14,630 nucleotides of DNA. Source: Rubritepida sp. (lineage in GTDB: Bacteria; Pseudomonadota; Alphaproteobacteria; Acetobacterales; Acetobacteraceae). Location of the stretch: assembly GCA_007129145.1 (NCBI GenBank), contig SKWC01000040.1:1-14630 (forward strand), read 5' to 3'. The position numbers and the translations under genes were made by a program. Below, piece after piece: positions 1-6,981 of the stretch. Below the pieces are notes generated by a model. The model was not told the origin of the DNA, did no database searches, and saw nothing but the letters and a program-made list of their open reading frames with translations. Each line of letters opens with the position of its first letter. Positions within the stretch are counted from its first letter, which is position 1.

Positions 1-242
1 ACCCAGCGCCCCGTCTCATCCGTGGGGTCCGGATAGGCGGTGCGCACCACCTCGACCACGCCCACGATCTCCTTGCCGATGTTCGAGTGGTAGAAGAACG
101 CGAGGTCGCCCAACTGCATGGAGCGCAGCACCTTGGCCGCCTGGGCGTTGCGCACGCCGGTCCAGGGCTCGACGCCGTTGCGGCACTGGTCGTCCCAGGA
201 GAAGACATCGGGCTCGGACTTCACGAGGAAATGCTGCGGCAT
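1..242 (-). CDS. EVE-domain protein, N-terminal part (cut by the left edge)
   Basis: Reading the minus strand from the ATG at 242 gives 80 residues before the window ends. They open with MPQHFLVKSEPDVFSWDDQ and continue with EPWTGVRNAQA, GDLAFFYHSN, GKEIVGVVEVV and TAYPDPTDETGRW. This is the typical start of the EVE family (thymocyte nuclear protein 1-like, PUA-like fold), whose members are about 135-160 residues long, so roughly half is present. EVE domains are thought to bind modified bases in DNA or RNA; the ligand of this one cannot be read from the sequence. The KSEP/FSWDD and FYHSN segments are the family's most conserved parts and are intact. The gene diverges from the ccm operon across a 159-base gap. 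No strong Shine-Dalgarno sequence is visible before the ATG. Family assignment is firm; cellular role is open. Confidence 0.9.
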   Translation of the reverse strand, partial: MPQHFLVKSEPDVFSWDDQCRNGVEPWTGVRNAQAAKVLRSMQLGDLAFFYHSNIGKEIVGVVEVVRTAYPDPTDETGRW

Positions 243-401
243 GGCGGGCCCTGGCTGAGGCGGCGGCTGCGAATGTGTCGCATGAAGCCCGGCCTCTGGC
301 CACTCCCGCCGGCCGACCCGGACAGGACATTCCGCCTGCGTGGCCCTTCTTTGGGGCCGGAAACGCTTTATGTGAGTCGCATCGCATCCTAGTGTTCAAT
401 C
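243..401. promoter_or_regulatory. Divergent intergenic region between the EVE gene and ccmC
   Basis: This 159-base gap must hold the promoters for the leftward EVE gene and the rightward ccm operon, because both first genes start at its borders. It contains a short inverted repeat at 268-282 (arms TGCGA and TCGCA, 5-base spacer) and an AT-richer patch at 361-373 before ccmC. I could not place a convincing -35/-10 pair with proper spacing. No Shine-Dalgarno sequence precedes ccmC. Confidence 0.45.
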
Positions 402-1214
402 GTGGAAAACGCCTCGACAACGGCAGCCGGGCCCCGCGGGGCGCAATCGCTGCATCGCTTCGCCAATCCGGGCCGCTTCCTGCGGCTGACGGATCGCTGG
501 CTGCCCTGGCTGTCCGGGGCGGCGCTGCTGGTGCTCGGCACCGGCGTGGTCTGGGCGCTGGCCTTCGCGCCGCCGGACTGGCAGCAGGGCGAGACGGTGC
601 GCATCCTGTTCGTGCATGTGCCGATGGCCTGGCTGGCCATGGGCGGCTACCTGGGCCTTGCGATTCTGTCGCTGATGGCGCTCATCTGGCGGCACCCGCT
701 GGCCGACCTCTCGGCGCGCGAACTAGCGCCGGTGGGCGCGGCCGTCACCGCGCTGTGCCTGATCACCGGCAGCCTGTGGGGCCGGCCGATGTGGGGCACC
801 TGGTGGGTGTGGGATGCGCGGCTGACCTCGGTGCTGGTGCTGTTCTTCCTCTACCTGGGGCATATCGCGCTGGTGCGCGCCTTCGACGACCCCGAGCGCG
901 GGGCGCGCATGGGCGCGATCCTGGCGCTGGTTGGCGTGGTGAACCTGCCCATCGTGAAGTTCTCGGTGGATTGGTGGAACACGCTGCACCAGCCGGCCTC
1001 GGTCACGCGCCTGGACGCGCCGGCGATGCATGTGGACATCCTCTACCCGCTGCTGTGGTGCACGCTGGGCTTCATGCTGGCCTTCATGGCCATCGTGCTG
1101 GCCGCGACCCGCGCCGCCGTCATGGAACGCCGCGTCCGCGCCCTGCAGATGGCCGCCGCGCGCCGCGCCGACCGCCCCGCCGCCGATCCGGGGCTGGAGA
1201 CAGCCCGCGCATGA
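402..1214 (+). CDS. ccmC: Haem transport protein CcmC
   Basis: CcmC is an inner-membrane protein of cytochrome c maturation System I that presents haem to CcmE on the periplasmic side and works with the CcmAB ATPase. The 270-residue product has about six hydrophobic segments. The tryptophan-rich WWD motif WGTWWVWDARLTS is at residues 131-143. The two conserved periplasmic histidines are H72 (in FVHVPMAW) and H196 (in WWNTLHQPAS); these match the haem-ligand pair of the E. coli protein. A TAG stop in the same frame at 390-392 leaves the GTG at 402 as the only start codon before the conserved region, which begins near residue 20 (FANPGRFLRLTDRW). No Shine-Dalgarno sequence precedes it, so initiation is weak or leaderless. 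It is the first gene of the operon; ccmA and ccmB are absent upstream. Its stop overlaps the ccmD start as ATGA. Identification is certain. Confidence 0.97.
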   Translation: MENASTTAAGPRGAQSLHRFANPGRFLRLTDRWLPWLSGAALLVLGTGVVWALAFAPPDWQQGETVRILFVHVPMAWLAMGGYLGLAILSLMALIWRHPLADLSARELAPVGAAVTALCLITGSLWGRPMWGTWWVWDARLTSVLVLFFLYLGHIALVRAFDDPERGARMGAILALVGVVNLPIVKFSVDWWNTLHQPASVTRLDAPAMHVDILYPLLWCTLGFMLAFMAIVLAATRAAVMERRVRALQMAAARRADRPAADPGLETARA

Positions 1215-1357
1215 GCTGGCACTGGTGGCATGTGAGCCTGAGCTGGGCGGCGACGCTCGGCGTGCTGGGGACGCTGGCCGTGGTGGCGCTGTTGCGCCAC
1301 CGCAAGGCGAAGCGCCAGCTTTCCGTCCTTGAAACCCGGCCGAGAGGGAATCCATGA
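1211..1357 (+). CDS. ccmD: Haem exporter accessory protein CcmD
   Basis: This 48-residue gene is easy to miss because a longer overlapping reading frame covers it. The product begins MSWHWWHVSLSWAATLGVLG, has one membrane helix at about residues 9-28, and then a basic tail (RHRKAKR, 30-36). Length, single helix, positive cytoplasmic tail and position between ccmC and ccmE all match CcmD, which stabilises the CcmC-CcmE complex and helps release holo-CcmE. The start ATG at 1211 overlaps the ccmC stop (ATGA), and its TGA at 1355-1357 overlaps the ccmE start in the same way. CcmD sequences are poorly conserved, so the call rests on size, topology and neighbourhood. Confidence 0.9.
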   Translation: MSWHWWHVSLSWAATLGVLGTLAVVALLRHRKAKRQLSVLETRPRGNP

Positions 1358-1896
1358 CCCGCAAGCGCCGCCGCCTCTATGTTCTGCTGCTGTGCGGCCT
1401 GGGGCTTGGCACCGCCACCGCCCTGACGCTGACCGCCTTCCAGGACAATCTCGTGTTCTTCCGCTCGCCCTCCGACATCATGGCGCAGACGCCGCCCGAG
1501 GGCCGCGCCTTCCGCCTGGGCGGTCTGGTCGAGACCGGAAGCGTGGTGCGCGAGGGCACCTACCAGGACCGCCCGGCCATCCATTTCCGCGTCACCGACG
1601 GGGCGCACACCATCGCGGTGGTCTATACCGGCGTGCTGCCCGACCTGTTCCGCGAGGGGCAGGGCGTGGTCACCCAGGGCATCCTGGGCCCCGATGGCGT
1701 GTTCCGCGCGCAGGAGGTTCTGGCGCGGCATGACGAGACCTACATGCCGCCCGAGGTGGCGGATGCGCTGCGGCGGGCCGGGCATTGGGACCCCGCCGCC
1801 GGCGCGCCGCCGCCGGCGGCCCAGTGGAACACCTTGAACCCGGCCGCGGCCTCGTCCTTCCCCGCGCCCCCCCTGCCCCCGGGAGGCGGCTCATGA
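1354..1896 (+). CDS. ccmE: Periplasmic haem chaperone CcmE
   Basis: CcmE binds haem covalently in the periplasm and hands it to the CcmF/H/I ligation complex. The 180-residue product has an N-terminal signal anchor (basic MTRKRRR, then a hydrophobic stretch at about 8-28) and a beta-barrel OB-fold domain to about residue 125. The haem-attachment motif LARHDETYMPPE contains the covalent histidine H126 and the conserved Y130. A flexible tail rich in Pro and Ala follows (about 147-180), ending PAPPLPPGGGS. Such variable tails are normal in the family. A good Shine-Dalgarno sequence (GAGGG, five bases before the ATG) sits in the end of ccmD. The end of ccmE itself carries the GGGAGG ribosome binding site for ccmF. 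Both borders are ATGA overlaps. Confidence 0.97.
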   Translation: MTRKRRRLYVLLLCGLGLGTATALTLTAFQDNLVFFRSPSDIMAQTPPEGRAFRLGGLVETGSVVREGTYQDRPAIHFRVTDGAHTIAVVYTGVLPDLFREGQGVVTQGILGPDGVFRAQEVLARHDETYMPPEVADALRRAGHWDPAAGAPPPAAQWNTLNPAAASSFPAPPLPPGGGS

Positions 1897-3896
1897 TCCC
1901 CGAGATCGGGCATTTCGCCCTCATCATCGCGCTGACGCTGGCGGTGGCGCAGTCCATCGTGCCCCTGTGGGGCGCGCAGCGCGCGGATGCGCGGCTGATG
2001 GCCAGCGCCGCGCCGCTGGCCTTCGCCGGCTTCCTCGCGGTCGCGATCTCCTTCTTCGCGCTGATGTATTCCTACGCGGTCAACGACACCTCGGTCATCA
2101 ACGTCATCCAGAACAGCCATTCGGCCAAGCCGATGCTCTACAAGCTGACCGGCACCTGGGGGAACCACGAGGGTTCCATGGTGCTGTGGGTGATGGTGCT
2201 GGCCGGCTGCTCGGCCGCGGTGGCGGGCTTCGGCCGCGACCTGCCCTCGGGCCTCAAGTCGCGCGTGCTGGCGGTGCTGGGGCTGATCTCGCTGGGCTTC
2301 CTGGCCTTCATCCTGTTCACCTCCAACCCCTTCGAGCGCGTCTGGCCGCCGCCGCCCGACGGCCAGGGGCTGAACCCGCTGCTGCAGGACATCGGCCTCG
2401 CGATCCATCCGCCGCTGCTCTACCTCGGCTATGTCGGCTATGCGGTGACCTTCGCCTTCGCCGTGGCCGCGCTGATCGAGGGGCGCGTGGACGCCGCCTG
2501 GGGCCGCTGGGTGCGGCCCTGGAGCCTCGCGGCGTGGTCCTTCCTGACGCTGGGCATCTCGATCGGCTCCTGGTGGGCCTATTACGAACTGGGCTGGGGC
2601 GGCTACTGGTTCTGGGACCCGGTCGAGAACGCATCGCTGCTGCCCTGGCTGATCGGCACCGCGCTGCTGCACAGCGCCATCGTGGTCGAGAAGCGCGAGG
2701 CGCTGAAGATCTGGACCGTGCTGCTGGCGCTGCTGGCCTTCGGCCTGTCGCTGCTGGGCACCTTCCTGGTGCGCTCGGGCGTGCTGAACTCGGTGCACGC
2801 CTTCGCCTCCGACCCCGACCGCGGCGTGTTCATCCTCGGCCTGCTGGCGGTCTATGTCGGCGGCGCCTTCGCGCTGTTCGCCTGGCGGGCGCCCGCCATG
2901 GCGCCGCAGGGCGCCTTCGCGCCCATCTCGCGCGAGGGGGGCATCGTGCTGAACAACCTGCTGCTGTGCTGCATCACGGCGGTGGTGTTCGTGGGCACGC
3001 TCTATCCGCTGTTCCTCGACCTGCTGACCGGCCAGATGATCTCGGTCGGCCCGCCCTTCTACAACATGGCGAGCTTCCCCCTCGCGCTGCCACTGGTGGT
3101 CGCGATGGCGGCCGGGCCGCTGCTGTCCTGGAAGCGGGCCGAGATCTGGCCCGTGCTGCAGCGCCTGTGGTGGGCGGCCTGCATCGCGCTGGGCACCTTC
3201 ATCATCAGCCTCGCGATCCTGGGCTGGCAGGTGCTGCCGGCGCTGGGCTTCGCGGCGGGGCTGTGGCTGATCGCGGGGGCGGCGACCGACATCGCGGACC
3301 GCGCGGGGGTCGGGCGCACACGGCTGGCCAATGCCTGGAACCGCGCCAAGGGCCTGCCGCGCGCCGCCTGGGGTGCGGCCATCGCGCATGCCGGCATGGG
3401 CGTCACCATCCTGGGCGTCGCCGGAATGGGCCTCGCCTCCGAGCGCCTGATCTCCCTGCAGCCCGGCCAGTCCACGCAATTCGCCGGCTTCGAATGGCGG
3501 CTGGAGGGCGTGCGCGACAACATCGGCCCCAATTGGACCGAGCGTAAGGCCACCATCACCCTGCTGCGCGACGGGGAGGCGGTGCATGTCATGACGCCAT
3601 CGCGCCGCTTCTTCCCGACCGGGCGCATGACCACCACGCAGATCTCGATCCGCACCAACTTCGTGCGCGACCTCTACGCCGTGCTGGGCGAGGAGCGTCC
3701 GAATGCCGAAGGCGTGAACGAGGCGGTGCTGCGGCTGCACTACAACCCGCTGGCGCCCTGGATCTGGATCGGCGCGGGCATCATGGCGCTTGGCGGCGGG
3801 CTGTCGCTCTCCGACCGCCGCATGCGCGTCGCCGCGCCAACGCGCCGCCGCCGCGAGGCCGAAGAAGCCGCCCGCGCCGGGGGAAGCCCGGCATGA
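1893..3896 (+). CDS. ccmF: Cytochrome c haem lyase subunit CcmF
   Basis: CcmF is the large membrane subunit that joins haem from CcmE to reduced apocytochrome c. The 667-residue product has many membrane helices. The WWD haem-handling motif lies at about residues 227-252 (WWAYYELGWGG followed by YWFWDPVENASLLPW). The four conserved histidines are present: H172 (IHPPLLYLGYVG), H260 (GTALLHS), H302 (NSVHAFASDPDRG) and H499 (AIAHAGMGV). These correspond closely in number and context to the two periplasmic and two transmembrane haem ligands known in E. coli CcmF. The frame is open from 1785, but the ATG at 1893 is chosen because GGGAGG stands six bases before it, it overlaps the ccmE stop, and the protein there begins MIPEIGHFAL as in other CcmF proteins. 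Length is usual for the family. Confidence 0.97.
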   Translation: MIPEIGHFALIIALTLAVAQSIVPLWGAQRADARLMASAAPLAFAGFLAVAISFFALMYSYAVNDTSVINVIQNSHSAKPMLYKLTGTWGNHEGSMVLWVMVLAGCSAAVAGFGRDLPSGLKSRVLAVLGLISLGFLAFILFTSNPFERVWPPPPDGQGLNPLLQDIGLAIHPPLLYLGYVGYAVTFAFAVAALIEGRVDAAWGRWVRPWSLAAWSFLTLGISIGSWWAYYELGWGGYWFWDPVENASLLPWLIGTALLHSAIVVEKREALKIWTVLLALLAFGLSLLGTFLVRSGVLNSVHAFASDPDRGVFILGLLAVYVGGAFALFAWRAPAMAPQGAFAPISREGGIVLNNLLLCCITAVVFVGTLYPLFLDLLTGQMISVGPPFYNMASFPLALPLVVAMAAGPLLSWKRAEIWPVLQRLWWAACIALGTFIISLAILGWQVLPALGFAAGLWLIAGAATDIADRAGVGRTRLANAWNRAKGLPRAAWGAAIAHAGMGVTILGVAGMGLASERLISLQPGQSTQFAGFEWRLEGVRDNIGPNWTERKATITLLRDGEAVHVMTPSRRFFPTGRMTTTQISIRTNFVRDLYAVLGEERPNAEGVNEAVLRLHYNPLAPWIWIGAGIMALGGGLSLSDRRMRVAAPTRRRREAEEAARAGGSPA

Positions 3897-4489
3897 CCAG
3901 CCAGGCGGACGCGCCCATGCCCCGCAGCAACACCCGGCGCAACCTGCTGATCTTTGCCCCGCTGGCGGTCGCCGGCGCGGCAGGGGTGGGCTTCTACGCC
4001 ATGCTGCAGGGCATCCGCGACGGCAGCTTCAACCCGCGCGGCATCCCCTCCGCGCTGATCGGCCGCCCGGCACCGCAGTTCAGCCTGCCGCCACTCGAAA
4101 GCTCGGGCCTGCCGGCGCTGTCCTCGGCCGACCTCGCCGTCGCGGGCGGGCCGGTGGTGGTGAATTTCTGGGCCTCCTGGTGCCTGCCCTGCCTGGTCGA
4201 GCATCCGCATCTGATGGCCCTGCACCAGCGCGGCGTGCCGGTCTTCGGCATCAACTACCGCGACGGCGCCGATGACGCACAGCGCTTCCTCACGCGCCAC
4301 GGCAACCCCTTCAACCGCCTCGGCGTGGACGCCAATGCCCGCGCCTCCATCGACTGGGGCGTCTATGGCGTGCCCGAGACCTACATCCTCGACCGGGAGG
4401 GCATCGTGCGCTGGCGCTGGGCCGGCCCGATCACGCCGGAGCTGATGCGCTCCGACGTGGACCCCCTGCTCGCGCAACTGGGGGCCTGA
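3893..4489 (+). CDS. ccmG: Periplasmic thioredoxin-like protein CcmG (DsbE)
   Basis: CcmG is a membrane-anchored thiol-disulphide oxidoreductase that keeps the CXXCH cysteines of apocytochrome c reduced before haem attachment, usually fed with electrons by CcdA or DsbD. The 198-residue protein has an N-terminal membrane anchor (about 18-38), then a thioredoxin fold with active site WCLPC at residues 96-100 (C97, C100). The family segment GVYGVPETY at about 157-164 includes the cis-proline P161 facing the active site. The conserved GxPAPxFxLPPL segment is at 57-68. No ccdA or dsbD is in the window, so the electron donor must be encoded elsewhere. It overlaps ccmF by four bases (ATGA at 3893) and ccmH by one base (TGATG). 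Identification is firm. Confidence 0.96.
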   Translation: MTSQADAPMPRSNTRRNLLIFAPLAVAGAAGVGFYAMLQGIRDGSFNPRGIPSALIGRPAPQFSLPPLESSGLPALSSADLAVAGGPVVVNFWASWCLPCLVEHPHLMALHQRGVPVFGINYRDGADDAQRFLTRHGNPFNRLGVDANARASIDWGVYGVPETYILDREGIVRWRWAGPITPELMRSDVDPLLAQLGA

Positions 4490-4971
4490 TGCCTGTCCTT
4501 CCCCTGATCGCCGCGGCGCTGTTCGCGCTCTCCCTCGGCGTCGCCGCCCCGGCCACCGCAACCGGGATCGGTGACATCGTCTATCGCCTACCCGACCCGG
4601 CCGAGGAGGCGCGCGCGCGCAACCTGGGCCGCGGCCTGCGCTGCCTCGTCTGCCAGAATGAATCCATCGAGGACAGCGACGCGCAGCTGGCCCGCGACCT
4701 GCGCGTGCTGGTGCGCGAGCAGATCGCCGCCGGCGCCTCCGACGAGGAGGTGGTGCGCTTCGTGCACAGCCGCTACGGCGATTTCGTGCTGCTGCGCCCG
4801 CCGGTGAACCTCTACACCATCCTGCTGTGGGGCACGCCTGCGCTGGCGCTGCTGGGTGGCATCTTCGCCATCTGGCGCATCCGCCGCCGCGACGCCGGGA
4901 TCGGGCCGACCGAGCTTTCGCCCGAGGAACGCGCGCGCCTCGACGCGCTGCAGGGCGACGCATCGCGGTGA
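4489..4971 (+). CDS. ccmH: Cytochrome c maturation protein CcmH (CcmL-type, LRCxxCQ)
   Basis: This 160-residue protein is the short CcmH type found in alphaproteobacteria, equivalent to the N-terminal domain of E. coli CcmH. It has a cleavable signal peptide (about 1-25), a periplasmic three-helix domain with the redox motif LRCLVCQN (C52 and C55), the segment VHSRYGDFVLLRPP, and one C-terminal membrane helix (about 110-128) followed by a cytoplasmic tail. CcmH takes part in reducing apocytochrome thiols or in resolving the mixed disulphide with CcmG, and forms the ligation complex with CcmF and CcmI. The ATG at 4489 shares one base with the ccmG stop, and the stop overlaps the next gene's GTG start. 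Names differ between groups (CcmH, CcmL, CycL); the identification does not. Confidence 0.95.
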   Translation: MPVLPLIAAALFALSLGVAAPATATGIGDIVYRLPDPAEEARARNLGRGLRCLVCQNESIEDSDAQLARDLRVLVREQIAAGASDEEVVRFVHSRYGDFVLLRPPVNLYTILLWGTPALALLGGIFAIWRIRRRDAGIGPTELSPEERARLDALQGDASR

Positions 4972-5762
4972 CCTGGGTTGCCATCGGGCTGGTCGCGGCC
5001 CTCATCCTCGCGCCTGTCTTCCACGCCATGCTGCGTCCCGCGCCCCCGCGCGGCCGCGGCGAGGCCGACCGCGCGCTCTATGAAGCGCAACTCGCCGAGC
5101 TCGAATGGCAGCGCACGGAGGGCCGGCTCGACGACGCCGCCTTCAGGGCCGCGCAGGTGGAGGTGCAGCGCCGCCTGCTCGCCGCGCCCGCCGCCGAAAG
5201 CTTCCGCGCCCCGCCGCGCCCGGCCCTGCTGGTGCTGCTGGCGCTGGTCCTGGTGCCGGCCAGCGCCGTCGGCCTCTATGTGTGGCGCGGCAACCCCGAG
5301 ACGCCCTCGGCCACCCAGCAGATCCGCGCCGCCATCCAGGCGGAGGAGGACACGCTGATCGAGCGGCTGCGCCAGCGCATGGCGGAAATGGACCCCTCGA
5401 CCGAAGTGGGCCGGCAGGGGTTCATCCTGCTGGGCAACGCCGAGCGCGGGCGCGGCCGCTGGGCCGAGGCCGCCGCCGCCTGGGAGATGGCCCTCGCCGG
5501 ACGCTTCGACATCGGCCTGGCGGGCAACCTCATCGAGGTCGAGATCGAGCGCAACGAGTTGGACAGCGCGCGCCGCTGGCTGGAGCGCGGCTTCGCCGTG
5601 GACCCGACCGACCCGCGCCTGCGCTTCCTGGCCGGGCTGGCGGAGGCGCGCGCCGGGCGCAACGAGATCGCCCGCGCCACCTGGCAGGGGCTGCTGGCCG
5701 ACGCGCCGCCGAACGCCCCCTGGCGCGACATCGTCGAACAGCGCCTGCGCGGGCTTCCCTGA
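4968..5762 (+). CDS. ccmI: Cytochrome c biogenesis TPR protein CcmI (CycH)
   Basis: CcmI binds the C-terminal helix of apocytochrome c and delivers it to CcmF/CcmH. The 264-residue product has two membrane helices: TWVAIGLVAALILAPVF near the N-terminus and ALLVLLALVLVPASAVGLYVW at about 87-107, with a cytoplasmic leucine-zipper-like loop between them (YEAQLAELEWQRTEGRLDD). A periplasmic helical domain with TPR-like repeats follows (GNAERGRGRWAEAAAAWEMAL; RRWLERGFAVDPTDPRLRFL; GLAEARAGRNEIARATW). The frame is open from 4827, but the GTG at 4968 is preferred because it overlaps the ccmH stop as GTGA and begins exactly at the first helix. The protein is short compared with many CycH proteins (often above 350 residues), so the periplasmic TPR part is reduced. 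It is the last gene of the ccm operon. Confidence 0.92.
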   Translation: MTWVAIGLVAALILAPVFHAMLRPAPPRGRGEADRALYEAQLAELEWQRTEGRLDDAAFRAAQVEVQRRLLAAPAAESFRAPPRPALLVLLALVLVPASAVGLYVWRGNPETPSATQQIRAAIQAEEDTLIERLRQRMAEMDPSTEVGRQGFILLGNAERGRGRWAEAAAAWEMALAGRFDIGLAGNLIEVEIERNELDSARRWLERGFAVDPTDPRLRFLAGLAEARAGRNEIARATWQGLLADAPPNAPWRDIVEQRLRGLP

Positions 5763-5770
5763 GCCATCGA

Positions 5771-5799
5771 GCCGCTTTCGCGGCAGCGGGCCCCTCGCT
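5771..5799 (+). terminator. Two adjacent small hairpins after ccmI
   Basis: Two short stem-loops lie back to back: GCCGC/GCGGC with a TTTC loop (5771-5784), and AGCGGG/CTCGCT with a CCC loop and one G-T pair (5785-5799). They start eight bases after the ccmI stop and end 25 bases before the binding-protein ribosome site. There is no T-run, so they may slow or partly stop the ccm transcript or stabilise its 3' end rather than act as a classical terminator. Confidence 0.3.
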
Positions 5800-5824
5800 A
5801 AAGTCGCTTCAATATTCGGATCCC

Positions 5825-5832
5825 AAGGGAGG
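5825..5832 (+). promoter_or_regulatory. Strong ribosome binding site of the TakP-like gene
   Basis: AAGGGAGG lies six bases before the GTG at 5839. It is the strongest Shine-Dalgarno sequence in the left half of the window and decides the start codon. It suits a highly expressed periplasmic binding protein. Confidence 0.8.
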
Positions 5833-5838
5833 TTTTGC

Positions 5839-6927
5839 GTGAATCGTCGCATGATGCTGGGCGCCGCCGCGGCGGCGGCCCCCTTCGCCTTGGCCGCCCC
5901 GGCCGTCGCCCAGTCCAACCCCGAGGTGCGCTGGCGCTTCCAGTCCAGCTTCCCGCGGGTGCTGGACGTGCTGTTCGGCACCGCCGAGCGCATCGCCGCC
6001 CGCGTCGCGGAACTGACCGAGAACCGCTTCCGCATCACCGTCTTCCCCGCCGGCGAGATCGTCCCGGGCCTGCAGGTGCTGGACGCGGTGCAGGCCGGCA
6101 CCATCGAGGCCGGGCACACCGCCGCCTACTGGTACATCGGCAAGGAACCCGCCTTCGCTTTCTTCACCACCTTGCCCTTCGGCCTCACCCAGAGGCAGCT
6201 CACAGCCTGGTTCCGCCACGGCGGCGGCAATGCGGCGGGCGATGCGCTGTTTGCCGACTACAGCATCAAGGCCTTCCCCGCCGGCGACACCGGCGCACAG
6301 ATGGGCGGCTGGTTCCGCAACGAGATCCGCTCCCTGCAGGATGTGCAGGGGCTGAAGTTCCGCATCTCGGGCCTCGCCGGCCAGGTGTTCCAGCGCATGG
6401 GCGCCGCCCCGACCCTGATCGCCCCGGCCGACATCTACCCCGCGCTGGAGCGCGGCACGATCGACGCCACCGAATTCGTCGGCCCGCATGATGACGAGCG
6501 CCTGGGCTTCTTCCGCGTCGCGCGCTTCTACTACGCGCCGGGCTGGTTCGAGCCGGCGGCGCGGCTGCATTTCATGTCCAACATGACCGCCTGGAACGCC
6601 CTGCCCGACCATTACAAGGCCGCCGTGCAGATCGCCTGCGCCGAGGCCGACAGCGAGATGACCAGCCGCTACGACCACCTGAACCCCATCGCGCTGCGCC
6701 GCCTCGTCGCCGCCGGCGCGCAGCTTCGCTTCTTCCCGCGCGAGATGATGCAATCCGCCTGGAACGCCAATGAGGCGCTGATGGCGGACCTCGCCGGGCA
6801 GAACGCACGCTTCCGCGGCATCTGGGAAAACTACGGCCCCTACCGGAACGAGCTGTTCCAGTGGTTCCGCGTCGTGGAGAACAGCTACGACAACTTCGCC
6901 TTCCCCGCCGCCGCGGCGGCGCGCTGA
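5839..6927 (+). CDS. TRAP transporter solute-binding protein, TakP-like (2-oxo acid type)
   Basis: This is a periplasmic DctP-family protein that captures an organic acid for a TRAP secondary transporter. The 362-residue product has an N-terminal signal (NRRMMLGAAAAAAPF, then a likely cut near AVAQ at 22-25). The paired arginines leave a Tat signal possible. Family segments are FPAGEIVPGLQVLDAVQAGT (69-88), the carboxylate-binding arginine region LKFRISGLAG (172-181, R175) and YYAPGWFEP (231-239). The pattern, with GAGHTAAYWYIGK-like text at 91-102, resembles the 2-oxo-acid/lactate branch typified by Rhodobacter TakP. The GTG start is fixed by AAGGGAGG six bases upstream; the ATGs at 5851 and 5854 lack such a site. 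No dctQ/dctM genes adjoin it, and its neighbours are ccmI upstream and a convergent hydrolase. The substrate is inferred, not shown. Confidence 0.9.
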   Translation: MNRRMMLGAAAAAAPFALAAPAVAQSNPEVRWRFQSSFPRVLDVLFGTAERIAARVAELTENRFRITVFPAGEIVPGLQVLDAVQAGTIEAGHTAAYWYIGKEPAFAFFTTLPFGLTQRQLTAWFRHGGGNAAGDALFADYSIKAFPAGDTGAQMGGWFRNEIRSLQDVQGLKFRISGLAGQVFQRMGAAPTLIAPADIYPALERGTIDATEFVGPHDDERLGFFRVARFYYAPGWFEPAARLHFMSNMTAWNALPDHYKAAVQIACAEADSEMTSRYDHLNPIALRRLVAAGAQLRFFPREMMQSAWNANEALMADLAGQNARFRGIWENYGPYRNELFQWFRVVENSYDNFAFPAAAAAR

Positions 6928-6950
6928 GGCGCCCGGGCATCGTTCAGCCG

Positions 6951-6972
6951 GGGGGCGGCCCGCGCCGCCCCC
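6951..6972. terminator. GC hairpin between convergent genes
   Basis: A perfect nine-base-pair stem (GGGGGCGGC and GCCGCCCCC) with a CCGC loop occupies most of the 54-base gap between the ends of the TakP-like gene and the CoA hydrolase gene. Its symmetry lets it work for both strands. Neither side has a T-run, so it is either a T-less terminator or a transcript-end stabiliser. Confidence 0.5.
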
Positions 6973-6981
6973 GCGCATTCC

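Noticed and set aside
351..379. TTGGGG as a -35 box for ccmC
   Set aside because: No -10-like hexamer stands at 16-18 bases; the AT-rich TTTATG is only about ten bases away.
275..1210. Plus-strand open frame running through ccmC into ccmD
   Set aside because: Up to 1210 it is an out-of-frame reading of ccmC with Ala/Arg/Gly-rich text; only its last 48 residues, from the ATG at 1211, are a real gene (ccmD).
1740..3740. A 666-residue open frame on the minus strand
   Set aside because: It lies fully antisense to ccmE/ccmF, is rich in Gln, His, Arg and Gly with no domain pattern, and is the usual mirror of a high-GC gene. CcmF has all its conserved residues, so the plus strand is the coding one.
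3740..6978. Several long minus-strand frames (3740-5029, 4812-6119, 5809-6978)
   Set aside because: All are antisense to ccmG, ccmH, ccmI and the TakP-like gene, overlap one another, and show no recognisable family or ribosome site.
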